This document shows positions 25,802 through 33,986 of a DNA stretch of 64,000 bases, one piece after another. The stretch's first letter is position 1. Each line of letters opens with the position of its first letter. Position numbers and translations under genes: made by a program. The notes beneath the pieces were generated by a model. It saw nothing but the letters and a program-made list of their open reading frames with translations. It searched no databases and was not told the DNA's origin. This DNA comes from an uncultured Bacteroidales bacterium (lineage in GTDB: Bacteria > Bacteroidota > Bacteroidia > Bacteroidales > Barnesiellaceae): contig CASFYQ010000007.1 in NCBI GenBank assembly GCA_949298955.1, forward strand, positions 162,537 to 226,536, given 5' to 3'.

Positions 25802-26723
25802 TCAGTTCGCCTTTTTATAATCGATGGTTATCGTCTTGCCATTGTACAAATAGCTCGTGGGGAAATCTTTCGGCACATTTGTATTATCAAACCACGCCGT
25901 CACCGGGAACACCGTTCCATCACCAGGATTGCCCGAACAGGAAAGATAAGTCAGCATTCTATTTGCACTTATATTCAACGAAGATAATTGATTACTATGG
26001 CACACCAATATCTCCAGTTTTGTGTTTTTGCTAATATCCAATGTCTCCAATTGATTATTATTACAATACAGCTCTTCCAGGTCGGCAAACAGTTCTATCC
26101 CATTCAACGACTTTATATCCTGTAAACAGCAATTCATTACCTGAACCGAATCGGCCTCCTCTTGTGACAACTTACCATCAAAATCGGCATCAAAATTCCT
26201 CATCAGATACGATTTGAAATTCACATCTGGGATAATCACCGATAAATCGGAACCAATGTCATAGGGTGACTGATATTTTACATAAGCCCCCAGCACCATA
26301 TCGGGAAGGGGCAAAATATATTCCGTCACATATAGTCGGGCATATTTATAACCATCGCTCCCTTTATGCCGAGCGAAATAACCATACCCTTCTTGCACGG
26401 CAACTTTGGCAGCCCAGCCACCTGAAGAGACAACTCTCACATCGCCCAATCCCCTAACGGCTCCTACAGCACAAAATTCAAGATTAGAATCATAAGCTAC
26501 AAAATTATTGCCCTCATCTATATAAAAGCGACCCAATTCTGGAAGTTCAACCGGGGTTCCTCCATTGACCGAGTTACGAACAGAAACAAGAACGGTACCT
26601 TCCGGGTCTGGAATCTCTGTGTTATCCTCCGTAGGAACAGGTTCCTTATCCTCTTTGGAACAAGCCACACCGGCCACCAAAAAGGCAGCCAACACCATCA
26701 TCAAAAAAAAATTTTGTCTTCAT
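25802..26723 (-). pseudogene. DUF5036-like/EF-hand/leucine-rich-repeat lipoprotein, leader out of frame at a T9 tract
   Basis: From the ATG at 26723 the minus strand reads MKTK, then nine T's, and goes out of frame. With eight T's it would continue MKTKFFLMMVLAAFLVAGVACSK, a complete lipoprotein signal. The remaining 300-codon frame is intact (usable internal ATG at 26701). It has a DUF5036-like beta domain (TVLVSVRNSVNGG; YIDEGNNFVAYDSN), an EF-hand-like loop (DADFDGKLSQEEADSV) and BspA-type leucine-rich repeats (LEELYCNNNQLETLDIS). It would be an outer-membrane lipoprotein. Either it is phase-variable, newly inactivated, or a sequencing error lies in the tract. Confidence 0.75.
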
Positions 26724-26747
26724 AACAGTAAAATACTACCCCCTTAG

Positions 26748-26755
26748 CAAAATTA
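26748..26755 (-). promoter_or_regulatory. -7 element of the DUF5036/LRR lipoprotein gene
   Basis: The minus strand reads TAATTTTG, 25 bp upstream of the ATG at 26723, a typical leader length. This supports 26723 as the original start and therefore the frameshift interpretation. Confidence 0.55.
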
Positions 26756-27104
26756 AATTAGCGCTTATTTAACTGCCAATGGGTTTATCATTATTGTAGT
26801 TAATATATTGCCAGATTGTAAGTGCGCCAATCTTCCCGAAAATTCGGGTGAACAATCCAGCCGTATCCTTACACAAACCGATTACAGAGTTGAAAAACAA
26901 CGGCCCCTCTCTTGCTTTGCTTTTCTAAAACAGGATATGCCGATTCCATCTTTTTCGTTACTCTGGCATGAAACAACCAATCCGATACTGTCTGTTTCAA
27001 CCAGGCACCGATACATCTGGCCGCTTGTATCCGGTCTCCTCGGCAATCAACCTTCATGGTTCAAGCGATGGGCAGAATAATCATAAATAAGTCATAGGGA
27101 ATTA
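26756..27104. other. Intergenic stretch, no gene supported
   Basis: About 350 bp between the two related lipoprotein genes. Short open frames exist on both strands (for example 26869-27057 minus, 26808-27080 plus), but none matches a family I recognise, and no promoter or hairpin supports them. Confidence 0.45.
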
Positions 27105-27562
27105 TCAATAGGTGGCATTTTCAACCGGAGACTGATACTTGACATAGGCGCCCAACAAATCATCAGTACCCGAAATATATTTCTCCACATACAAACGGGC
27201 ACAAATGTAGCTGCTGTTATCTTTCTTAATTCTAACAAGATAACCATATCCCTCCTGTACAGCAACTATGGAAGCCCACCCTTTGTACGAAGGTAGCACA
27301 TAAACATTACCCAAACCACTGGCTTTTCCTACGGAACAAAACTCAAGATTAGAATTTTCATAAGAAGCGAAATTATTCCCCTCATCTATATAAAAAGCAC
27401 CGCCCTCCGGGAGATTGACTATCGTCTTTCCCTTATCTTCTTTAAGGACAGAAACAAGGACGGTACCTTCCGGGTCTATAGGAGACCACTCGTCCTCCGT
27501 ACAAGCATTACCCCTATCAGCAGAGCAGCCAGCACCATCATCAAAAAAATTTTTGTCTTCAT
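27105..27562 (-). pseudogene. Truncated, frameshifted second copy of the DUF5036-like lipoprotein
   Basis: The minus-strand ATG at 27562 starts MKTKIFLMMVLAALLIGV, then runs out of frame two bases before the expected lipobox Ala-Cys and stops. Read in the corrected frame, the rest gives a domain like the neighbour's: TVLVSVL, FYIDEGNNFASYENSNLEFC, WASIVAVQEGYGYLV and GAYVKYQSP, ending at 27105. It lacks the EF-hand and leucine-rich repeats. Leader DNA is nearly identical to that of the gene at 25802-26723, so the pair arose by duplication. Confidence 0.75.
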
Positions 27563-27930
27563 AACAGTAAATATTAAAAGATTAAACTTAGTGCTACTCC
27601 AGACAAAAAAAACGTGGACAATTTGCATATCCACTGATGAGGTCTTGGCGTACCCGGATAAAGAGATAATGCAAACGCCCACGCCGTATGAACAGCGCGA
27701 GCATCAACTTTGCTTTTTCTTTATCCAATTAAACCGCCAAGTTTCATCAGTAAGAAAGAAAAGCCAATGCGCTTTTTATGTCGTCATATGTCTGCACACC
27801 TTGCAGATGTGCGAAGCAAAAGTAGTGCTTTTTATTAAAAAAACAAAATCGGCATCACCTTTCTGCCTCTTGGTAAGCGCAAAACCCCATGATACCCCAA
27901 TAAAAATATTCGCATCAATACTCCTGCCTA
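27563..27930. other. AT-rich stretch, no gene supported
   Basis: Base composition is clearly more AT-rich than the flanking genes. An open frame crosses it on the plus strand, but its translation resembles no family until the segment near 27940. It looks like decayed or acquired DNA. Confidence 0.45.
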
Positions 27931-28151
27931 TTGGAAATAAAAGCTGTGAGGAGTTCTTGCTGACAGCATTACAAGATCATAAATCATTATCACGCAAAGA
28001 AATTGACAAGTTATTATGGCGGCTATTACCAGACTTACTCGATGACAAACAAAAGAAAGATAAAATTACCAATCTACTTACCAAATTAAGAAAGCGCGGG
28101 CAAATAAAAAATAAATCACATGGGCCTAATTCAGATTGGCTTATTGTTTAA
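27930..28151 (+). pseudogene. Remnant of the C-terminal winged helix of an AlbA_2/RecG-like regulator
   Basis: The last 70 codons of an open frame, from about CEEFLLTALQDHKSL through KEIDKLLWRLLPDLLDDK to KITNLLTKLRKRGQIKN, resemble the C-terminal winged-helix tail of Bacteroides AlbA_2 (divergent AAA-4) regulators. The large N-terminal domains are missing; upstream sequence in the same frame is unrelated. It is a fragment, perhaps left by a deletion. The family match is from memory of the pattern and is tentative. Confidence 0.4.
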
Positions 28152-28299
28152 ATGCTTTTCAAATGCAAAATCGCCATATAAGACTACATATCAGGCTATT
28201 ACCATTGAAAAATTTAAAAAGCAAACAAAAAAAACAGATTATATTCGTATCCTCCCAGTCCGATATTTCCGACTCAGCCGTGAAAAACATGCCAAAATA

Positions 28300-28331
28300 T
28301 TTGGTTTATATTATAAACCGATTTATATTTG
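28300..28331 (+). promoter_or_regulatory. Canonical promoter with an embedded palindromic operator
   Basis: TTTG (28300-28303), a 20-bp spacer and TATATTTG (28324-28331) form a full Bacteroides-type promoter. The spacer holds GGTTTATATTATAAACC (28303-28319), an exact 8-1-8 palindrome, whose core is GTTTAT-N3-ATAAAC. Repressor bound there would occlude RNA polymerase. Confidence 0.75.
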
Positions 28332-28373
28332 CACTATTCTTAATCACCCACAGAAAGAACATATAGCTATATA

Positions 28374-28388
28374 GTTTATAAAATAAAC
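28374..28388 (+). promoter_or_regulatory. Second operator copy, GTTTAT-N3-ATAAAC
   Basis: GTTTATAAAATAAAC repeats the core of the operator inside the promoter. Centres are 70 bp apart, and the second lies in the leader 27 bp before the start of the membrane-protein gene. The paired sites suggest cooperative or looping control, probably by the winged-helix protein of the same operon. Confidence 0.6.
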
Positions 28389-28415
28389 CAATTTGTAAAC
28401 CTTAAAATTAAATGT

Positions 28416-29024
28416 ATGGAAGAGAAAAAATTGAATGAAAAAGAAAGTTTGGAGCTTATCACCCAAATGATTAAGCAAAGTCGGAAGAATATCGCTGTGG
28501 GTAGCGGGAACAGATTTCTACTCTACGGCTACTCGGCAGTGATACTCGCCGTCGTGGTTTTTGCATTAGTTTATTTTACCGGCAACCGTCTATGGGCCGC
28601 TTTATGGTTCGCCATGTTTCTGCCGTTTGTCTATACCACCTTGTACGACCGCAAACACCGCCCGACAGTAATCACCTATACCGACCGCATGATTAACGAG
28701 ACATGGAAAGTGATAGGGACTTTGTTTATCATCACCGTACTAACCATGATGATTCTGGGGTATGTAGTAGGAAGCGTCAATTTCGGGCTGATGATGCCGC
28801 TGGCCCTCATCTACTGCGGGATAGGAACCTCGATTACAGGTCTGGTGATTAAAGACTCCGTACTGGCCTATTTGCCACTTTTCGGGCTCATCTTTGCCAT
28901 CTATATGCTCATGACCCTGCCTGCCCTGCACACGCCCGTCACCTGGCATCTTTACTTTGGGATTTCGTTTTTGATTATGATGGTTATCCCCGGGCATAAC
29001 CTCAACGCCAAATGCCGCAAATAA
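28416..29024 (+). CDS. Multi-span inner-membrane protein of a regulator-linked operon
   Basis: 202 residues. A charged amphipathic N-terminus (MEEKKLNEKESLELITQMI) precedes about five or six membrane segments, including YSAVILAVVVFALVYF, WAALWFAMFLPFVYTTLY and YLPLFGLIFAIYMLMTL. No catalytic or transport motif is seen. It shares an operon with a winged-helix regulator: the stop and the next start overlap as TAATG. Similar two-gene units are common in Bacteroidales and have no assigned function. The promoter carries two palindromic operators. Confidence 0.8.
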   Translation: MEEKKLNEKESLELITQMIKQSRKNIAVGSGNRFLLYGYSAVILAVVVFALVYFTGNRLWAALWFAMFLPFVYTTLYDRKHRPTVITYTDRMINETWKVIGTLFIITVLTMMILGYVVGSVNFGLMMPLALIYCGIGTSITGLVIKDSVLAYLPLFGLIFAIYMLMTLPALHTPVTWHLYFGISFLIMMVIPGHNLNAKCRK

Positions 29025-29308
29025 TGTTACGTGAACTGGACCCCCTGCTACACTCGCAACTGCGACTGGCTATCGTGTCGATTCTTCTCTCGGTAGACGA
29101 GGCCGACTTTGTCTACCTGAAAGAGCAGACGGGCGCCACGGCCGGCAACCTGAGTGTACAGATAGACAAACTGGCTGCGGCCGAATATATCCGGGTAACA
29201 AAAGAGTTTGTGGGGAAAAAGACCCGCACGGCCTGCCAGATTACCGAGAAAGGACGCGAGGCTTTCGAACTGTATGTCGAGGCGCTCAAAGAATACCTGA
29301 AACTGTAA
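29024..29308 (+). CDS. Winged-helix transcriptional regulator (HTH_27 type)
   Basis: 94 residues from the ATG at 29024, which overlaps the previous stop by one base; an ATG at 29012 would overlap by 13 bp. The whole protein is a single winged-helix domain: LHSQLRLAIVSILLS, a recognition-helix region TAGNLSVQIDKLAAAEYI and a wing VGKKTRTACQITEKGREAF. It has no ligand or sensor domain, so signalling may come from the membrane protein in the same operon. It is the natural candidate to bind the two GTTTAT-N3-ATAAAC sites. Confidence 0.88.
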   Translation: MLRELDPLLHSQLRLAIVSILLSVDEADFVYLKEQTGATAGNLSVQIDKLAAAEYIRVTKEFVGKKTRTACQITEKGREAFELYVEALKEYLKL

Positions 29309-29472
29309 ACGAGCCAGACTACTCTTGATACAAGTGCCGCACTGCGCGAGGATTCCGGGATATATCGGCAAAAGGGGACAGCTGGGGCATGCGGATCATG
29401 CTCCAGCTCAAACCGCACCTCATACCCTCCCGGCCTCCGTCTCGAAATACAGGGTAGTACAAACAAATACAC

Positions 29473-29504
29473 AACAGGCCGGTTCGATTGATTTCGAATC
29501 GGCC
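29473..29504. terminator. Bidirectional terminator between the regulator operon and trxA
   Basis: CAGGCCGGTTCGA (29473-29485) pairs with TCGAATCGGCCTG (29492-29504) with one G-T wobble. It lies just beyond the trxA stop on the minus strand. Confidence 0.7.
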
Positions 29505-29527
29505 TGCGCACATCTTTTCTGTAACGC

Positions 29528-29842
29528 TTAGAGCAGAGCTTTCACCTTGGCTTCGAGATCGGCTTTCGAGGCTGAGCCTACGTGTTTGTCGACCAATTTC
29601 CCGTCTTTGAAAAAGAGCAGTGTGGGAATGTTGCGGATACTATACTCGGCGCTAATATCGGCATCGTCGTCGACGTTGTATTTACCGATAATCACTTTGC
29701 CTTCATACTCTTCGGCGAGTTCGTCGACCGAAGGGGCGATAGCCCGGCAGGGGCCGCACCACTCTGCCCAGAAATCAATCACCACGGGTTTGCCCGAAGC
29801 AATCAGTTCCTTCGCGTTTTCATCATTGATTTTCAATGCCAT
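29528..29842 (-). CDS. trxA: Thioredoxin
   Basis: 104 residues, one thioredoxin fold. The active site WCGPC is at residues 28-32, the buried Asp lies in VVIDFWAEW, and the cis-Pro lies in IRNIPTLLFF. No signal peptide, so it is the cytoplasmic reductant for ribonucleotide reductase, peroxidases and others. It has its own full promoter and a downstream terminator, so it is transcribed independently of dnaE, which ends 78 bp upstream. Confidence 0.97.
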   Translation of the reverse strand: MALKINDENAKELIASGKPVVIDFWAEWCGPCRAIAPSVDELAEEYEGKVIIGKYNVDDDADISAEYSIRNIPTLLFFKDGKLVDKHVGSASKADLEAKVKALL

Positions 29843-29885
29843 AATTTTATTTTTTACGTTTTTATTATTGTCTTTTTCTACGGAA

Positions 29886-29917
29886 CAAAATTAGGTAATC
29901 TATGGTTGAGTCGCAAA
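29886..29917 (-). promoter_or_regulatory. Canonical promoter of trxA
   Basis: On the minus strand, TTTG (29914-29917), a 20-bp spacer and TAATTTTG (29886-29893) give a full Bacteroides-type promoter 44 bp before the trxA ATG. It lies in the short gap after the dnaE stop. Confidence 0.75.
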
Positions 29918-29920
29918 CGA

Positions 29921-32900
29921 TTATTCATTTATTTTGAAAGTCACTTCTTCGTTCTCGTTGAGAAAATCGATCAGTTCCTCGGTAATCATGGGGCGACGGC
30001 GCGACCGCAACCGCACCGACTTGCCCAGCTCCGAATCGTAGATTTTGAAATTCAACTCGGCCTTGTGCTGGTGTGCCGGCGGCATGAAATCGGAGAGGGT
30101 TTGGATAAAACCGTTCTTCACGAGGCGTGCGGGCATCTCGATAGTGATGGAATTGAGCATCGTCCCTTTCAAATCAGAGAGAAGTTTCATCTCGAGAATC
30201 TTCAAATCGATACGCCCGGGAGTAAACTTGGAAGGCACGCAACGCGCCCGCACCCACACGAAGGTGCCGTTGTTGGCGCCAAACTTGCCATAATCGATAA
30301 AATCCTGTCCAAAGAGGGGTATGTCGTCGGCTCCCGAATAGTCTTCGATTTTGAGGAACCCATACTGGTTGCCGCGTTTGCCTATACCGGTGCGATAGTC
30401 GACCACCACTCCGCCAAAGGTAATCTCCTTGTCGAGCAATGCCTCGCGATTTTTCAAGTCGGTCATGCGGGTATTGCAGCCATAGAGCAGCTCGAGTTTA
30501 TAGGCATCGAGAGGGTGAGCCGAGAGATACATACCCACGAGTTCACGCTCTTTGTCGAGTCGCTCGATATCCGACAGGGGTACGCCACGGGGAATTTCGG
30601 GTGGCGTGGTCACGATGGGAGCCACGCTACCAAAGAGCGAAGCCACCTGCGACATCTTGTCGCTCTGCACCTTCACGCCATAGCGCACCAGAGCATCGAG
30701 GAACGGTTCGCCTTTGCTGTTGAGGGCCGAGAAATCTTCGCGGTGAATCTCCTTAAACGAGTCGAAAGCGCCTGAGATGGCCAGCGACTCGATGGTCTTT
30801 TTGCCGCAGGCCGAAAGGTTGACCCGCTCGACAAAATCGAAGATACCCTTGTAGGGACCGTTGGCCTCGCGCTCCCGCACGATGGCCTGCACGGCCGAGT
30901 CGCCCACCCCTTTGATAGCCCCCAGACCAAAGCGGATATTCCCTTTCCTGTTGACCGAGAATTTGTACTGGCTTTCGTTGACATCGGGGCCCAGCACCTG
31001 TATCTTCATGGCCTTGCATTCGTCCATGAATTTGGTAATTTCGGTAATGTTGTTGAGGTTCCGGCTGAGCACGGCCGCCATATACTCCGAGGGGTAATTG
31101 GCTTTGAGGTAAGCCGTTTGGAAGGCCACCCACGAGTAGCAGGTGGCGTGACTCTTGTTGAATGCGTATGAGGCAAATTTTTCCCAGTCGGCCCAAATCT
31201 TCTCGAGCACCTCTTTCTTGTGGCCGTTCTTCTCACCCCCCGAAATAAAGAGTGGTTTCAAGGCGTCGAGTTTGTCTTTCAGTTTCTTACCCATCGCCTT
31301 ACGCAATCCGTCGGACTGGCCGCGGGTGAAATTGGCCAACAGACGCGAGAGCAACATCACCTGCTCCTGATAGACAGTGATGCCATAGGTGTCTTTCAGA
31401 TATTTCTCCATGATGGGAATATCGTAAACGATAGGCTCCTTACCCTGCTTACGGGCGATAAACTGCGGGATATACTCCATAGGCCCCGGACGATAGAGAG
31501 CATTCATGGCGATGAGGTCCTCGAAAGTCGAGGGGTGCAACTCGCGCAGATACTTTTGCATACCAGCCGACTCGAACTGGAAGGTCCCCGTCGTGCGGCC
31601 GGCGCTGTACAGCTCGTAGGTCTTGGGGTCGTCGATGGGAATGGAATCGATGTCGATGTCGATGTGGCGAGTCTGCCTGATATTCTCGACAGCCTCCTTG
31701 ATAATCGAGAGCGTTTTCAACCCCAGAAAATCCATCTTGATAAGGCCGGTATCCTCGATTACGCTGCCTTCATATTGGGTCACAAGCATCTTCTCGCCGG
31801 TCTCCTTGTCGTCGGCGGTGCTCACGGGCACCCAGTCGGTAATATCGTCACGCCCGATAATGACACCGCAGGCATGCACGCCGGTATTGCGCACATTGCC
31901 TTCGAGCATTTGGGCATATTTCATCGTATCGGCCAGGAGCCGGTCACTCGAATTGCAAGCGTCCTGCAACTCCTTGACATTCTCGATACAGTTTTTCAGA
32001 TTTATTTTTTGGGCCTTCCCGTTCTTTTCGGGCAGACGGTCGGGGATAAGGCGGGTGAGGCGATCCGACTCCGACAGCGGCAGTTTCTGCACCCGCGCCA
32101 CATCTTTGATAGCCAATTTGGTAGCCATCGTACCGTAGGTAATGATGTGTGCCACCTTCTCGGCCCCGTACTTTTCGGTCACCCACTGCAACACCCGTCC
32201 GCGACCGTCATCGTCGAAATCGACATCAATATCGGGCAACGAAATACGGTCGGGGTTAAGGAAACGCTCGAACAGCAGGTCGTATTTCATAGGGTCTATC
32301 TGCGTAATTTTCAAGCAATAAGCAACCACCGAGCCGGCAGCCGACCCACGGCCGGGCCCCACCGACACGTCGAGTTCCTTGCGGGCGGCGTTGATAAAAT
32401 CCTGCACAATAAGGAAATAGCCCGGGAAACCCATTGTTTTCATAATGTGCAACTCGAAGGTGATGCGCTCCATCACCTCGGGAGAAAGCTCCTCGCCATA
32501 GCGTTCGTGTGCTCCTTTGAAAGTGAGTTCTTTCAGGTAATCGGCCTCGAGCTTGATACGGTAGAGTTTGTCGTAGCCGCCCAGCTTCTCGATTTTCTCG
32601 CGGGCCGACTTCTCGTCCATTACCACGTTGCCATTCTCATCGCGGGTAAACTCGTTGAAAATATCCTCGTCGGTGAATTTGCGGCGATACTCCTCCTCGG
32701 TACCGAAACTCTCGGGAATGGGGAAGGTAGGCATCAGCGGGGCATGGTCAATCGAGTAAAACTCGACCTTGTCGAGAATCTCGAGCGTATTGGAGAGTGC
32801 TTCGGGCACATCGGCAAAGAGGTCGTTCATCTCCTGCTGGGTCTTCAACCACTCTTGTTTGGAATAGAGCATGCGGGTGGGATCGTCGAGATCCTTGCCC

Positions 32901-33802
32901 GTACTCAGGCATATAAGCCGGTCGTGAGCCTCGGCATTCTCCTCCTCGACAAAATGGACATCGTTGGTACACACGAGTTTAACCCCAAGCTTGCGAGAGA
33001 ACTCGATGAGGCGGGCATTCACCTCGTTCTGCAAGATGAAAGTCTCATGATTGGCCCTCGTGACCGTCGCCTTGTGGCGTTGCAGTTCCAGATAATAGTC
33101 TTCACCGAAGATTTGTTTGAACCAAAGAATCGACTCCTCGGCGCCGGCCAGGTCGCCGGCCAATATCTTTTTGGGAATCTCGCCACCCAGACAAGCCGAA
33201 CAGACGATGAGCCCCTCGTGGTATTTTTCGAGTTCGTATCTATCGGTACGGGGACGGGAATAGAAACCCTCGGTCCAACCTTTCGAAACGAGCTTGATGA
33301 GGTTGTGATAGCCTTTCAGGTTCTTGGCCAGCACCACCAGGTGATAACCGCCTTCGTCGACGGCACCGTTGCGAATGGAAATACCCCCTACCTCGTTGAC
33401 CACAGCTCCCCGCACCTCGCGCGAGGTGGCCTCCTTGTCGGAGAGCCGGCGACGGGCCACATACATTTCGCAACCAAAGATAGGCTTGAAGATTTTCCCT
33501 TCGAGACGAGCCACCTCTTCGCGCAGCGCTGTCAGTTCGGCTTCCTTGTCGGCCGCCTCCTCGGTACCGCTCTCAATGGCCTCGATGCGTTTCTTGGCTT
33601 TCTTGATGTCGTCTTTCACCGCACCGTTTTTCTTCTTTACCAGATTGAAAAACTCTTTTATCCCGAACATATTGCCGTGGTCGGTCAATGCCAGACCTTT
33701 CATTCCGTCTTTCATGGCCTTTTCGACCAAAGCCGGAATCGAAGCCTGTCCGTCGAGAATCGAGTACTGGGAGTGAACGTGCAGATGAATAAAGGGTTGC
33801 AT
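29921..33802 (-). CDS. dnaE: DNA polymerase III alpha subunit
   Basis: 1293 residues from the ATG at 33802; an in-frame TTG at 33808 is less likely. The N-terminal PHP domain starts PFIHLHVHSQYSILDGQASI and contains LALTDHGNMFG. The polymerase core has VGPGRGSAAGSVVAYC and the catalytic Asp motif LPDIDVDFDDDGRG; FQFESAGMQKYL and YRPGPMEYIP follow. The C-terminal part holds helix-hairpin-helix, OB-fold and tail regions. The protein has a charged linker near residues 65-95 typical of Bacteroidota DnaE. It is the replicative polymerase. Confidence 0.97.
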   Translation of the reverse strand: MQPFIHLHVHSQYSILDGQASIPALVEKAMKDGMKGLALTDHGNMFGIKEFFNLVKKKNGAVKDDIKKAKKRIEAIESGTEEAADKEAELTALREEVARLEGKIFKPIFGCEMYVARRRLSDKEATSREVRGAVVNEVGGISIRNGAVDEGGYHLVVLAKNLKGYHNLIKLVSKGWTEGFYSRPRTDRYELEKYHEGLIVCSACLGGEIPKKILAGDLAGAEESILWFKQIFGEDYYLELQRHKATVTRANHETFILQNEVNARLIEFSRKLGVKLVCTNDVHFVEEENAEAHDRLICLSTGKDLDDPTRMLYSKQEWLKTQQEMNDLFADVPEALSNTLEILDKVEFYSIDHAPLMPTFPIPESFGTEEEYRRKFTDEDIFNEFTRDENGNVVMDEKSAREKIEKLGGYDKLYRIKLEADYLKELTFKGAHERYGEELSPEVMERITFELHIMKTMGFPGYFLIVQDFINAARKELDVSVGPGRGSAAGSVVAYCLKITQIDPMKYDLLFERFLNPDRISLPDIDVDFDDDGRGRVLQWVTEKYGAEKVAHIITYGTMATKLAIKDVARVQKLPLSESDRLTRLIPDRLPEKNGKAQKINLKNCIENVKELQDACNSSDRLLADTMKYAQMLEGNVRNTGVHACGVIIGRDDITDWVPVSTADDKETGEKMLVTQYEGSVIEDTGLIKMDFLGLKTLSIIKEAVENIRQTRHIDIDIDSIPIDDPKTYELYSAGRTTGTFQFESAGMQKYLRELHPSTFEDLIAMNALYRPGPMEYIPQFIARKQGKEPIVYDIPIMEKYLKDTYGITVYQEQVMLLSRLLANFTRGQSDGLRKAMGKKLKDKLDALKPLFISGGEKNGHKKEVLEKIWADWEKFASYAFNKSHATCYSWVAFQTAYLKANYPSEYMAAVLSRNLNNITEITKFMDECKAMKIQVLGPDVNESQYKFSVNRKGNIRFGLGAIKGVGDSAVQAIVREREANGPYKGIFDFVERVNLSACGKKTIESLAISGAFDSFKEIHREDFSALNSKGEPFLDALVRYGVKVQSDKMSQVASLFGSVAPIVTTPPEIPRGVPLSDIERLDKERELVGMYLSAHPLDAYKLELLYGCNTRMTDLKNREALLDKEITFGGVVVDYRTGIGKRGNQYGFLKIEDYSGADDIPLFGQDFIDYGKFGANNGTFVWVRARCVPSKFTPGRIDLKILEMKLLSDLKGTMLNSITIEMPARLVKNGFIQTLSDFMPPAHQHKAELNFKIYDSELGKSVRLRSRRRPMITEELIDFLNENEEVTFKINE

Positions 33803-33839
33803 AAACAAGATAGGATTTAATTTCGTGGGCTTAAAGTTA

Positions 33840-33847
33840 CAAAGTTA
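33840..33847 (-). promoter_or_regulatory. -7 element of dnaE
   Basis: The minus strand reads TAACTTTG, matching TAnnTTTG, 38 bp upstream of the dnaE ATG. Confidence 0.55.
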
Positions 33848-33911
33848 TTTGCAGAGAAGAAAACAGTAACTCGAAGATTTTTGAACAACTTATAAACCAT
33901 TGTTTATCAAA

Positions 33912-33957
33912 CCAAACGGCTATCCCGACAGTTGTCGTTGCCGGGATAGCCGTTTGG
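33912..33957. terminator. 16-bp perfect hairpin terminator
   Basis: CCAAACGGCTATCCCG (33912-33927) pairs exactly with CGGGATAGCCGTTTGG (33942-33957). It follows the stop of the leftward M24 peptidase gene at 33987, which it ends. Confidence 0.85.
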
Positions 33958-33986
33958 TCGATGGGAATATCGTTTTCGCAACCGAA

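Noticed and set aside
26808..27080. Small protein gene in the lipoprotein intergenic region
   Set aside because: No family, no promoter and overlapping frames on both strands of similar quality.
28120..28374. 84-codon plus-strand frame before the membrane-protein operon
   Set aside because: It runs through the promoter and operator of the next operon and resembles no protein; an overlapping frame is equally open.
31220..33820. 866-codon plus-strand frame opposite dnaE
   Set aside because: Antisense shadow of DnaE; the DnaE motifs on the minus strand are unequivocal.
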